Assembly (NCBI GenBank): GCA_033557465.1 | Contig: CM066033.1 | Location: forward strand, 1,301,189,022 to 1,301,253,021 | From: Ichthyophis bannanicus | Lineage: Eukaryota > Chordata > Amphibia > Gymnophiona > Ichthyophiidae | Length of the DNA: 64,000 bases | Reading direction: 5' to 3' | In this document: piece after piece, positions 40,225 to 51,179 of the stretch | Layout: each line of letters begins with the position of its first letter | How positions within the stretch are numbered: position 1 is the stretch's first letter | Notes under the pieces: generated by a model | Database searches by the model: none | What the model was told of the DNA's origin: nothing | The model's input: only the letters and a program-made list of their open reading frames with translations | Program-made: the position numbers and the translations under genes

Positions 40225-41940
40225 ATACTGCGACGCTCCTGCCTGCGCCCTGGAGCTAACAGGCAGGAGTGGCCTTAATGTCCCTTAGGAGTAGAGGTAA
40301 ACTGTTCCCTAGGGATGATGGGAATTGTAGTTCACTCTCTCTTCTCTCGGGAATGAAGTGTAGTTGCGACAAAGATGGTAAGGCTTGCAAGAAATATTTA
40401 TTTGTAATGGGGATGTTTCTCCAGCGCATCAAAATTAAAATACATAAGGAGTGGAGGAGTGGCCTAGTGGTTGAGGCAAGGTACTTCAGGCCGGAAGGTC
40501 GGGGGTTCAAATCCCACTAGAGGATAGCAACCTTGGGCCGGAAGGACTGGGGTTTCTAGTCCCACAGGTGCTCCTTGTGGTCTTGGGCAAGCCACTTAAC
40601 CCTCCATAGCCCATGTTCCCTGTAAAATAGTTATCTCCAAGTTATAATGCCCTGTTCAATGTAATTTCAGTTTGTTCAGTGTAAACCGCACTGATGCAGA
40701 ATAGCGCGGTATATAAGAGAATGTAAATAAATAAATAAATAAACGTAAAGGGTGCACTTTTAACACAAACAGAAATAATCAGGAACTTAGGTCAACTGAA
40801 ATAGAATTAGCTTTAACTTCAGCTTTTCATCTATAGAGGAGCTTAACTCAGCTCTGCCTCGAGTGGTAGCTTATGAACATTGCAGCCTCATAGTATCAGC
40901 TGTTCTTCTCACAGCGTGGGTTCAGAACACAGGTGCCAATAATTAACTCTTCACGGCACAGGCAGCAGAAACAGCAATGTTTGTATTCCTTTCATACAAC
41001 ACTTGCCAAGCTTCTTTTATACTGCTGTTCTTTACAGCATATAGAGCAGTCCATGCTACAAGGGTCAGTGCTTACGGTAGGTAAATCATTTTCTACCTGC
41101 ATCAAATCCTCTGACTTAACAGAACTACTATCTTCATTAAGCTTCTGCTGTTTTCCTGTTTTCAGTTCTAGAAACTGCTTAAATTCTTGGAAGAGCAATT
41201 CAGCCTGCTTATTATCAGATTGGCAGTTGTCAGCAAATACTATGCCCTTCTCCCTGTCACTAACTGTTCCCACTGCAGCCCTCGGCTTAAACAGTTCAGG
41301 GCAATGAGCAGGTTCCTTCAAGAAAGCCCTAAAAATAGGAAGTTGTGCTTTACCTTCTCTATCTTGGCTTGTATCAGAACTGCCTTCTTTCTGCCAGGCT
41401 CCTCTCCTCTTTGGTAGCTCAAGAGCTTTCCAGGTGTGGGTCTTTCTGGGCTTTCCAGGTCCAGGCTCTATCCTTTAGAATGAGTTTTCTTTAGCGTGTG
41501 CCTGCCTTTGAGGCTTTCTATGCCAAGGTTCTGTCTTCTCCCAGGATTCTAAAACATGGCTCCGTCCATTCCTCACAGGACTCCTTTTAGCAGCACCTTT
41601 AAAACTCCTTGCAGACCCTTTCCAAACACTCTCAACTCTTCCAGACTCACTCGTACAGCCAAACTGCTTCCTGGTCTCAGATCCTCTCTCACACGTCATC
41701 TGCTTAGCAGCCTTGTTCAATGCTTTAAAAAGGGATTCTTTTCCCGGCACACCTTGTCCAACCCCTGGGTGTGCCCAATCAGCATTGCCTAACTCCTCCC
41801 CTGGGCTGGTGTCTGTTCTCAGCTCAGCAGAGCAGTGTGTTTTTTTCCTTCTAGGATTGAAAATCCTGTGTAAATCCTTTCGCTTTTCAGGATTTTCTTC
41901 AATCTCCATCCCTTCTGGAGGGCATTCTTCACCACAATAC
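40225..41940 (-). mobile_element. Solo LTR (1708 bp with a SINE inside), 4-bp target duplication
   Basis: atac at 40225-40228 and 41937-41940 bracket a tg...ca block. Removing block and one atac leaves the L2 frame continuous (DIDI then LKIENTA), which supports the borders. On the - strand a TATA-like 'ctttttaaag' (near 41730) and an aataaa (near 40402) are in LTR order. Frames 41475-41909 and 40992-41321 (- strand, charged, no domain) may be chance or a short LTR-coded frame. Family unknown (endogenous retrovirus or Gypsy-type). Confidence 0.72.
40446..40743 (+). mobile_element. tRNA-derived SINE with L2-like tail
   Basis: A box 'gtggcctagtggttg' at 40459-40473 and B box 'gggttcaaatc' at 40503-40513 form the internal pol III promoter; then 'cttgggcaagccacttaacc' and a 3' end 'gcggtatataagagaatg' with aaat repeats, like the L2 ends at 44940-44985. 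It sits in the solo LTR, so it is a younger insertion. A second good copy, reversed, is at 54254-54556. Confidence 0.88.
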
Positions 41941-42173
41941 TCAAAATAGAGAACACAGCAATATCTATCTGTCTAATCTACAGACCCCCTTCAGCACACC
42001 ACGAATCTCTGGCTACAGCACTAGAAGACATCTCAACCACCCCAATCAAAAAATACCTAATCATCATGGGGGACTTAAATCTAGCATCTATCCCACATAT
42101 CCAGGTGAACACCTTCCCTGAAGCCATGAGCCAACTTGGTTACAAGCAAATAGTTAGCGAGGCCTCCCATGAC
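41941..42173 (+). pseudogene. L2 endonuclease, central/C-terminal part
   Basis: Reads CLIYRPPSAHHESLATALED, then IIMGDLNLAS (catalytic Asp-x-Asn). It continues from 40224 across the solo LTR and is stopped by the hairpin insertion at 42174. Confidence 0.82.
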
Positions 42174-42353
42174 AAAGGAAACACGCTACGGGTACACAAG
42201 GAGGAGCAAACTTCCTGCAGGTAGTCCAAACAAACACAAGAAGCAGGAGATGTTGGAAGAACAGAAGGGTCTTTATTGTTCCCTTTTGAACAATAAAGAC
42301 CCTTCTGTTCTTCCAACATCTCCTGCTTCTTGTGTTTGAAAGGAAACACGCTA
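42174..42353. mobile_element. 150-bp hairpin insertion with 15-bp target duplication
   Basis: 'aaaggaaacacgcta' occurs at 42174-42188 and 42339-42353. Between them lie 42 bp of unique sequence and a perfect 51-bp inverted repeat (42231-42281 and 42288-42338) with a 6-bp loop, whose right arm ends exactly at the second duplication. Each arm has an aataaag word. The L2 frame is continuous when one duplication plus the insert is skipped (KGNTL then DMVF). No coding capacity. Confidence 0.88.
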
Positions 42354-43067
42354 GACATGGTATTCATACCCACCAAACAGCAGCAAAACGAAGGAAATGA
42401 ACCTGTAACAAGAATAACGCCAGTGCCATGGTCAGATCACCACCAAATTGAGCTCACCATACTTCTGCCAGCGATACCCAAAAGCCCGAAAGCTGGGAGA
42501 TCAACACACCCTCAAAGGAGATTCAACAAGTTCAACAAAGAAGCTCTCATAAACGCTATTGCTTCCCACATAGACACGGATCGCACGGACCTCGAGGACC
42601 TGATAAACATTTGGAACTCAGGAATACAAGCTGCATCAAAACCAGAATGGAAAGCCCCAAGCAACGCAGCTAAAGCCGGAACCGAACCTTGGTACACCGA
42701 AACTCTGACCAGATTAAAGAGGGAACTACGAAAACTGGAGAGAAAATGGCGGCAAACCAAAACCACTGAACGTAAAATGGACTACCTTACTCTACTAGCA
42801 AAGTACAAAAACGAGGTCAACCTAGCAAAAAAAACGCATCACACTAATCTACTTAATAAGGCCATCAATAGGCCCAGAGAATTATTCGAACTGGTCAAAT
42901 CCCTGACCAAGGTGTCCCAGGATAACCTCTACGGCAGCAAAATCAAAGCCCAAACCCTGGCGGATCACTACGCAAGCAAACTCAACCCTCATGCAGCTAC
43001 AAAACCCTCGCAATGCCTGGGCACAACCCCCCCCCCCCCCCCCCCGCGCCTCAACTCAACAAGGTGA
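42354..43067 (+). pseudogene. L2 endonuclease end and linker
   Basis: Reads DMVFIPT, then TPVPWSDHHQIELTI (catalytic SDH), a linker with EPWYTETLTRLKRELRKLER and ends in a proline run caused by 19 C residues (43027-43045), beyond which the reverse-transcriptase frame continues in another phase. The C run is therefore the likely site of the frameshift. Confidence 0.85.
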
Positions 43068-43909
43068 CAAGCACAAACCAGGACCAAGCTTGGAGCGATT
43101 TCCATAAAATTGAAGAACAGCAAATTATCAACATAATCACTAACATCAACACCACAACCTCCCCACTGGATCCCTGCCCAGCCGCATGGATCAAGGCAAC
43201 GAAGCAAGAAACTGCCCTACACATTTCTCATATAGTAAACCTATCGCTTCAACAAGGAATCATGTCCACGCAACTTAAGAAATCCATCATAAGACCTATT
43301 CTAAAAAACAAAGCGCTCAATAAGGACGACCCAGCTTCCTACCGCCCGATATCCAGCATATCTTTCCTAGCAAAGATCATCGAGAAGGCAGTCCTACTAC
43401 AACTGCAAGACCACCTGGATGACAACGAAACCCTAGATGATCATCAATACGGCTTCAGACAACATCATGGAGTTGAAACCCTAGTGCTTGCACTACTAGA
43501 CAACCTCCTCAAAGGCCTAGAAGACAAAAAGAAAATGTTTATCCTCACCTTTATTGACATCTCAGCAGCTTTCGATACTGTACACCATGGAACCCTCATT
43601 AATAGGATTGAATCAACCGGAATATCAGGAACCCCCCTAAAATGGTTCTCATCATATATAACAAACAGAAACCCTCAGATACAGTTCAACGATGAGAAAG
43701 CACAGGTGTTTCCCCAAACCCAAGGCATACCACAAGGCTCTGCGCTCTCCTCACTCCTCTTCAACGTCTACATGCAACCAATATGTAAAACCTTCCAAAA
43801 GCACAAAATTGACTACCACATCTACGCAGACGATATAATGCTGTACACACAACTTGATGTAAACAATCCAAACTACACCCAACTAGAAGAATGCCTGAGT
43901 GAGATGTAA
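43013..43909 (+). pseudogene. L2 reverse transcriptase palm and fingers
   Basis: Reads TTSPLDPCPAAWIKATKQE, DPASYRPISSISFLAKIIEK, FIDISAAFDTVHHGTL (motif A), QGIPQGSALSSLLFN (motif B) and YADDIMLYTQ (motif C). All three catalytic Asp are present. The frame ends at a taa at 43907 in 'LSEM*TWLQQN' where family members normally read on, so this is a recent nonsense change. Confidence 0.9.
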
Positions 43910-44473
43910 ACCTGGCTGCAACAAAATAACATGGCAATAAACCATAAAAAAACAGAGGTGATGTTCATCTCCAAAAAACTAAACTTTGACCCGCCTGCAA
44001 CAATCACCCTGTGCAACAATACCTACCACACGAAGAAGGAAATAAAGTATCTGGGGGTAACGTTTGATAGCGACCTAAAGATGGAAAAACACCTCCGCAC
44101 AATAAACAGAGCTATCTTCCACAAACTAAGAGTCATACAACCACTCCGAAGCATTATTGAACCGCATGATTTTAGGACAATAGCACAAGCTCTCATCATG
44201 CCTCATCTCGACTACTGCAACGCCATTCTACAGGGCCTTCCAAAGAAAACCCTGAACATACTCCAAATGGCGCAGAACGTTGCGGCCAGAATCATCATGA
44301 AAAAAGGTTTTGTTGAGCACATCACACCAGTGTTGATCGAGCTACACTGGCTCCCCATTGCAGCTCGCATAAAATACAAGACCCTAACAACCACATTCAA
44401 ACTCGTGCATAACATAGCACCAACCTTATCATCACCCAACCTCCCAACAGAAGCAGAAGAACCACCAACTTAA
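43910..44473 (+). pseudogene. L2 reverse transcriptase C-terminal part
   Basis: Same phase after the stop: INHKKTEVMFISKK, IKYLGVTFDSDLKMEKHL, DYCNAILQGLPKK, LHWLPIAARIKYKTL. This is the thumb/connection part of L2 RT. It ends at 44471 with further fragments to about 44660. Confidence 0.85.
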
Positions 44474-44985
44474 ATACCCTCTGCGTATCGAAAAACATAA
44501 GATCTGTCAAAACCGGTACAAGTAACAGAGCATTCTCATTCACAGCACCAACTCTCTTGAACCAACTGCTACCTGAGCTACGAGCGTGCGAAGACTTAAT
44601 GGACTTTAGGAAAAAACTCAAGACCCACCTATTTCAGATTCATTACAACATGATGTAAATCAAAGTGACTTCAGCCGTGCTACCCAGAAAACCAAAGATG
44701 TATACCTGTAAATTATGTAAAATTATGTAAATTATATATTAAAAAAAAATGTACATATGTAAAATGAAAATGTATATTTGTAAAAATGTACATAGGTAAT
44801 AACTCCACCCTCCTTATGGAAGGAAACTCTCTTTCATAATTGCTGTGTGCTGTGCTTTTCCTATCACCTTGTATATATTTCAAATATCCCTGTCCTGATC
44901 AGACAGCTCCATTTTGTAATCTACCCCGCTACTGATCGCTGGAAGTAGCGGTATACAAATGTACGCTAAATAAATAAATAAATAA
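44474..44985 (+). repeat. L2 3' untranslated end
   Basis: Decayed C-terminal codons to about 44660 (NQLLPELRAC-like), A/T-rich spacer and a terminal 'ggaagtagcggtatacaaat' followed by taaa repeats at 44968-44985. Confidence 0.8.
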
Positions 44986-46734
44986 ATTTTGTCTGGGAGG
45001 AAAGAAAAATCTACAATTGGCTGGGTATTGGAAGAGTAAGTGGGGATTGAGGATGAAGGGGTGAAATTTGAGTGGATGAAAAAGGAATAAAGAAAGAAAT
45101 GGAGGAAAGATCAGTATGTTGGAGCAGATGTAATGGAAAAAACTAGAAGAGGGAAGAAAGGACAAATGGACAGCAGACATTGCAGAGTTAGCAGAAGACA
45201 CAAAGAAAACAGAAGAAAGTGACTGGGGTGGTTGCGACGGAAAAATAAAATGCCCAAACATCAAAAAGGTAGAAAAATACTATTTTATTTTGAATTTATT
45301 AACTGGAATATGTCATCTCTGGGAAAATGTGCATCACTAATGTCTTTGCGTTTTGTTTCGTACAAGAGGAAATTAATTTATAGTTTTATTTCTCCAGTGC
45401 TGTTGTACATTCCAAGTTTGGCTTTTTGGGGTTCCCTGTTTAATATTGTCTTCATATTTCTAAATTGTGATCCCTTGCTCTGTGTTTGCTGATGGTCTAT
45501 GCTTTGCATGTATAACTGAGCTGCAGTATTCTGTTCATGTAGTTTCTATGTGACAGTGTCACTTGTTCTCTTTCCCCAGTAGGAGATGCATTGGTATACT
45601 CTGAGAGGTATTGGTTTAATATTTGCAGTGTTGTTTTTTGATAGGTAGGGTTTGGTGCTTTGTGAGTCCTCGTAGTGTTATTATACGGTGTATTTGCTGT
45701 GGGTTCTAAATGAGCAGGGTTTGTAGTACTTCCTAATTTGCCTGGCAGTTGGCATTGGAATATAGTATTGTTGAAAATTGGTAGTATTTCTTTATCCTCA
45801 CTGCCCAAGCAAATGGTATTTGGACACTCATTAAGAGGTGTGTTTACTAAACGTTAATGCGTATTCAGCAGATATGCAAATGAAGCCCTGCAATGAGTCT
45901 CCACACATGGCCTCACATCACCCTTGGGCTGCCCCCGAGTATATGTAAATATAATATGAATATATTAACTTTGTCCATGAACCTTGTCTGATGTTTATCC
46001 AAGAACCGAGAATCATATTGAAGCCCAATTACTTTCTCTACTACTTTCTCAAGATAGGGTAAATTCAAGAGTTGTCTATGATCCTTCACCATGAGCTACA
46101 GTGAATGTTTCATTTTATTTTAACTGTATTAACAAATTTACAATCCAATAAATTGAGAAAAATGAGAAATTAAAACATTTCTCATATAAAGTTTATCATA
46201 ACTGTAAATATATTTAGCTCTTATAGAGAAAGAAGCCCACACAACAAATATGGACAGAACAATAGACAAATCTGAGCCAAAGTCTATCCTATTAACCCCC
46301 CCCCTCCCCCCCCCCAAAAAAAGCATCTACACATCAAACCAAAAATATACCCAAGAATCCATGTTATCTTTCAGGAAATTCTCTATCTGCATAAAGTCAA
46401 AACAGACACATCTATTTCCCTGGTAGGTCACCAGGCATTTGCAGGAAACTTTCAGAAAAAAATATTAGTCCCTAAGGCTGATATCTTAGGTTTTAACTGC
46501 AGAAATAATTTTCTACATGTCTAAGTGACCCTACAGCCATCTGAGAACAGATTAGTCTTCTACCCGAGCTGAATCTTTTTAGTGAAAATACATTTGCAAC
46601 ATTTTAAGTCTGCCTTGTTCAGAGTGGCCTTGGTTACAGTCTCATTCACAGAAGAGTCTACCCTCCCCCTTTCCCCCTTTCCTTAACATTAAAAGAAATG
46701 CAGAACATTTTAGAAATACCTATAGAATCTGTGA
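44986..46734. other. Mostly unassigned; C-run at 46296-46315
   Basis: 44990-45250 is purine-rich. A 103-codon - strand frame at 45497-45808 (ILPIFNNTIFQCQLPGKLGS near its start) has no domain that I recognise; it could be a fragment of an unnamed repeat. 46296-46315 is an interrupted poly-C run. Confidence 0.35.
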
Positions 46735-47545
46735 AGGTGTGAAGATTGGTGTAAGACTTATCAACAACCTTCGCTATGCTGATACCTCATTACTGGCTGA
46801 AAGTGAAGATGATCTGAAACATTTGCTTCTCAGGATCAAGGAACATAGTCTTACAATGAGCCTGCACCATAATGTAAAGAAAACAAAGATCCTGAAAACT
46901 GGCAAAATCAATAAGTTCATTGTTGATGGAGAAGAAATTGAAATAGTGGACAACGTTTACCTACTTTGAAAAAAGTATCAATAAAGAAACAAGCAGTCAA
47001 GAAATCAGATGACGCATTGCTCTTGGCAGAATGGCTACAAGATACTCAAGAACAGAGATGACTCTCTCCATACAAAGATTTGACTCATTCAAGCCATGGT
47101 ATTATCAAATAATATCATATGGATGAGAAAGTTGGACAGTGAAAAGGATAGACAGGAAGAAAATTGATGCCTTTGAATTATGGTGCTGGCGACAAATACT
47201 GTGTATACTGTGTATGCCTGAAGAACTAACCAGTCAGTACTAGAGGAGATCAAACCTAAGCTTTCTTTAAAAGCTCAGATGACAAGACTTCGACTTTCAT
47301 ACTTTGGTCACATCATGCGAAGAGAGAGATCATTAGAGAAAGGCATCATGCCTGGCAAGATAGAAGGTCAACACAAAAGAGGAAGGCCAGCAATGAGATG
47401 GATCGATACAATAACAGCAGCTATGAGTGCCACTCTGTCAACAATGAGCCGCCTGACTGAAGACCGAACACAGTTTAGGACAACTTTCAGGAGGGTTGTT
47501 ATGAGTCGACACAATGACCCGACGGCACTTAACAACAACAACATA
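46735..47545 (+). mobile_element. RTE/BovB-type LINE, 5'-truncated
   Basis: The first frame reads GVRLINNLRYADTSLLAESE, NVKKTKIL and KFIVDGEEIEIVDNV, the end of the reverse transcriptase; the Y-A-D-D box is shortened to YAD by loss of one residue. After shifts, 47279-47587 reads RLSYFGHIMRRERSLEKGIM and KRGRPAMRWIDTI, the BovB-type C-terminus. The tail 'atgacccgacggcacttaac' with aac repeats is the BovB end. Inactive. Confidence 0.82.
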
Positions 47546-47770
47546 GAATCTGCATCAGGAAAGTTTAAAATATCCAAAATATCCTGAAAACAGAACCATA
47601 GCAAGCTAGAAATGAGCCCTGCGTGACTAACGGATCCGGTGCCCCTCTCTCCCCAAGTCACATGCAATAACTCACTCTGAGGTTCCTGGAAGCTCAGTGA
47701 TGATATCAAATAATTTCTGTACTTGCTCCTTGAGCGGCCGCACCGCTCACACAGCCTTTGGTACAGCCCT

Positions 47771-48608
47771 GAACATAAGAACATAAGAAATGCCATACTG
47801 GGTCAGACCAAGGTCCATCAAGCCCAGTATCCTGTTTCCAACAGTGGCCAATCTAGGTCATACGTACCTAGCAGTTTCCCCAAAAGACATAGGTTCCGCA
47901 ATGCTTGTACTGGGTCAAGCATTGATATCCTGGGTCCCTTCTTAATAATGGTTTATGGACCTTTCCTCCAGGAACTTGTCCAAACCTTTTTTAAACCCAG
48001 CTACACTAACAGCCTTTACTTACTACATCCTCCGGTAACAAATTCCAGAGTTTGATTACACGTTGAGTGAAAAAATATTTTCTTTTATTAGTCTTAAATA
48101 GTTTACCCTGTAGCTTCATTGCATGTCCCCTAGTCTTTCTATATTCTGATAACGTAAACAATCAATCTACCTTTACCCGTTCCACTCCGTTCATTAATTT
48201 ATAGACTTCTCTCATATCTCCCCTCAGCCATCTCTTCTCCAGGTTAAAGAGCCCTAACCTTTTTAGCCTTTCTTCATAGGAGTATCCTTCCATCCCCTTT
48301 ACCATTTTGGTGGCTCTTCTCTGAACCTTTTCTAATAACGCTATATCCTTTTTAAGATACGGCGACCAGAATTGCACACAATATTCAAGGTGCGGTTTCA
48401 TCATGGAACGATACAGAGGCATTATAACATCCTTTGTTTTATTCTCCATTCCTTTCCTTCTTATTCCTAGAATTATATTTGCTTTCTTGACCGCCACTGC
48501 ACACAGGGCAGAGGGTTTCAACATGTTATCCACAATGACGCCTAAATCTTTTTCCTGGGTGGTGGTTCCTAATGTGGAACCTTGCATCGTGTAACCGTAG
48601 TTTGGGTT
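47771..48608 (-). mobile_element. CR1 LINE 3' part
   Basis: Reversed, it starts in the RT C-terminal region ([40 protein letters not shown]; frame 48162-48587, open) and ends with the CR1 tail 'atttcttatgttcttatg'. It parallels 60779-61592 closely, with few differences, so it is a recent 5'-truncated copy of the same family. Confidence 0.9.
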
Positions 48609-48624
48609 GGGTGGTGGTTCCTAA

Positions 48625-50736
48625 TGTTCCCTGCCTGAAAATACTTCCTAAGCAATATCAAAGGAGAAAGTAGGTGAGTTTTAGGAAGGGACCATATATC
48701 AGCTTCCTTCAAACTTCTGACTTAAATGTTATCTGTGATGAACAAGGTATTTGCAGAACAAAGATATTAGAGGGGAAGAGGCACTGCATTTGCTTCTTTT
48801 CAAACATTTGTGGTAATTTTATGTATTCTGTGTGGTGGTGGTTGTAATAAGGAATCTTTTTTCCCTATGCTGCACACATCATTGAATGTTATGCAAGATT
48901 TTGCACTTTATAAAAATAAATAACATGAATTGCCTTTGTGGGGAGCTTTTAATTGGTTTCTTTTTTTTTTTTTAAATAAAAGTATTTTGTGGCAACACCA
49001 TTCCCCCCACCCCCCTTTCCAAAGTCAGGCAAATAACCTTTCTGTAGTGTAGAGTTCTTTAAAGAAGGAAGAGAATCCTTCAGTCTGTCCTGTCCTGTCT
49101 AGAGTTTCAGCGGAGGGAGGGGAAGGCTTAGTTATCCACAGCCAGATGCATTGTTAAAAGTTCATACTATCACTTTGACATTTAGAGTAGGACTCGGTGT
49201 CTTTGTAAATTTCTCTTCATATTACCAGTACTGGTCTCTGGGCTCAGACTCTTTCACAAACCATAACATTTTTTAGTGAGTGATTGATCTGTATTATGTG
49301 TCCGAGCCATCAGAAGAATCCTGGGATGTTGCTTGTATAAACTGTAACACAATCCGATGGGTGGTGTTTGGTTACCATCTTTCTTAGACCTGTTGGCGAT
49401 ACTCAATCCTCCAGGATTTGGGAATGGGACTTATCTGATACTTTCCAGAAAAAAAATCAAAAGCCCCCTCGTTTTCTGTGTTTCCAGTTAAATTACTCAA
49501 CACATCTGGTAACCCTGTAGGAGCAATATCCTTTCACTTCCTATCTGGTTCCTGTTGCCACAATATTGCTTGGGTATCTGGTTACCCAGAGGGTAACATG
49601 ATTAAAAAAAAGATCTTTATGGTTCTTAAAAATTAAGCCATATGATGAAATAACATTGGGGGCGTGGATTTCTGCAGTATTCCTTTAGTTCCAGTGTGTG
49701 TTTGTGTGCTCACCCCCCCCCCCCCCATTGGTTTATAGAACTCTGCATATGCAGTTCTGTAGAGATGGAGTGAGGACAGCAATATAAGCATCACAACTGG
49801 GGAGGGACGTTATCCTGTCTTTAAACAGGCTTGATATAATGCAGGCTTGCTTATGACACAATCAAGGGTTGCACCGCAATTTTTTTATTTGCTATTACAT
49901 ATTACATTGTAGGCTTAATATAATGCAGATTCACTTATAGTATTATATGGGATCTACAGTATATTTATAAAATATACCCCCCCCCCAATAGACGCACACA
50001 GTTTGCACCAAGAGCCTGCCAGTCTTTTTAAATCAGTAAGGGTTAAGCTATCTGTTTTATTGTCAGCTGAAGAACGTCTGGGGATATGGAGAAGGATGGT
50101 GTTATTTAAGGCTATATCCTTCAGCTTAATGTCTTCAGTTACAAAGAATGACAAAGACTGAAACCAAATCCTTTAATTCAGTCAGAACGGGGAGAATTAT
50201 AGGAAGCCAAGACCATGGATCAGATGGCCTCCAAAAGGCATGCAGAGGAAATTAAACATATAGAAAACAAAACCTTTGAGATCAGCTAGAGGCATAGCTC
50301 CAAGGTGCACTTGCGCATTTTGAAAAAGTTGCAGTGAAGGACATTGTCGTTGTCTTTTAATTAAATTATTTGTTGTCCACAAATCTAATGTACAGTCATT
50401 CCAGTAACGCTGTTTATATTCAGAGTCAAGTTCAGTTCAAACTTACATTAAGGAGAAAAAAAGCTCTAACGATCATGAATACCGCATCTACAGAGTGCTA
50501 AGTGTAACTGAACCCAGTTTCATATCATAGGCAGCAGTTATGCAGATGGAATGTGTAACTTAACCCACAGGCAGCAATCTAAATACATGGGTCTGTGGAT
50601 ATGCTCCAAGTCTACAGTCGTGCTAGGGTTAGAAGAAAGCTGTCATCTGTATTATTTCTTTTGTCATCAATGAGCAGGGTGAAATCAGCCATACAAGTGG
50701 ATGACATCTACTGAGGGCTCAAGGTGGACTAGTTCA
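48625..50736. other. Largely unassigned; possible single-copy DNA
   Basis: No long frames. T-run at 48960-48973, C-runs at 49713-49726 and 49977-49987. The block 50030-50450 is free of simple repeats and has homeobox-like words ('cttttaattaaattattt'); it could be conserved non-coding DNA. Confidence 0.35.
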
Positions 50737-50980
50737 GAACATAAGATATGCCATACTGGGTCCATCAAGTCCAGTATCCTGTTTCCAACAGTGGCCAATC
50801 CAGGTCACAAGTACCTAGCAGTTCCCCCAAAAGACACAGGTTCCTCAATGCTTGTATCGGGTCAAGCAGTGATATCCCGAGTCCCTTTTAATAATGGTTT
50901 CTGGACCTTTCCTCCAGGAATTTGTCCAAACCTTTTTAAACCCAGCTACACTAACAGCTCTTACTACATCCCCCTTAAAC
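50737..50980 (-). mobile_element. CR1 3' end fragment
   Basis: 'gaacataagatatgccatac' through 'aacagctcttactacatcc' parallels 47771-48030 with small deletions. Confidence 0.8.
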
Positions 50981-51105
50981 TTGGTAATGTACATTAAACA
51001 GGGACATTGATAACCTGGATTTTTCTGAGGCAGTGACTTGCCCAAGGCCACAAGCAGTGCTAGTGGGAATCAAACCCTGGTCTCTGGGTTCCCAAGCCAG
51101 TGTTC
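50981..51105 (-). mobile_element. SINE fragment
   Basis: 'gtacattaaacagggacatt', 'acttgcccaaggccacaagc' and reversed B box 'gggaatcaaaccctggtctc' match the SINE at 20495-20705. Its tail side abuts the CR1 fragment. Confidence 0.65.
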
Positions 51106-51179
51106 TTAGTTCGCTCAGGGAAACCTGTGTTACCTAGAAGGTTTTTCTGAGCATGTACAGTAGTTCTCATGTGATTATC

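Larger units (their letters stand above)
39200..44985 (+). mobile_element. Long L2 LINE, interrupted by three later insertions
   Basis: Order: 5' region with 48-bp repeats, endonuclease start, [solo LTR with SINE], endonuclease end, [hairpin insertion], linker, reverse transcriptase, 3' end with taaa repeats. The 5' border is uncertain (between 38985 and 39400). ORF2 is also broken by a frame change near 39904, a C-run frameshift at 43027-43045 and a stop at 43907. It is the most complete L2 in the window. Confidence 0.88.

Noticed and set aside
40459..40513. tRNA gene
   Set aside because: A and B boxes are present, but the sequence does not fold as a mature tRNA and continues into a SINE body with a LINE-like tail. 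The same applies at 3984.
41475..41909. 144-aa - strand gene
   Set aside because: Lies in a solo LTR; charged but without domain or splice context. Kept only as a question in the findings.
45497..45808. 103-aa - strand gene
   Set aside because: No recognised domain, no gene context. More likely part of an unnamed repeat.
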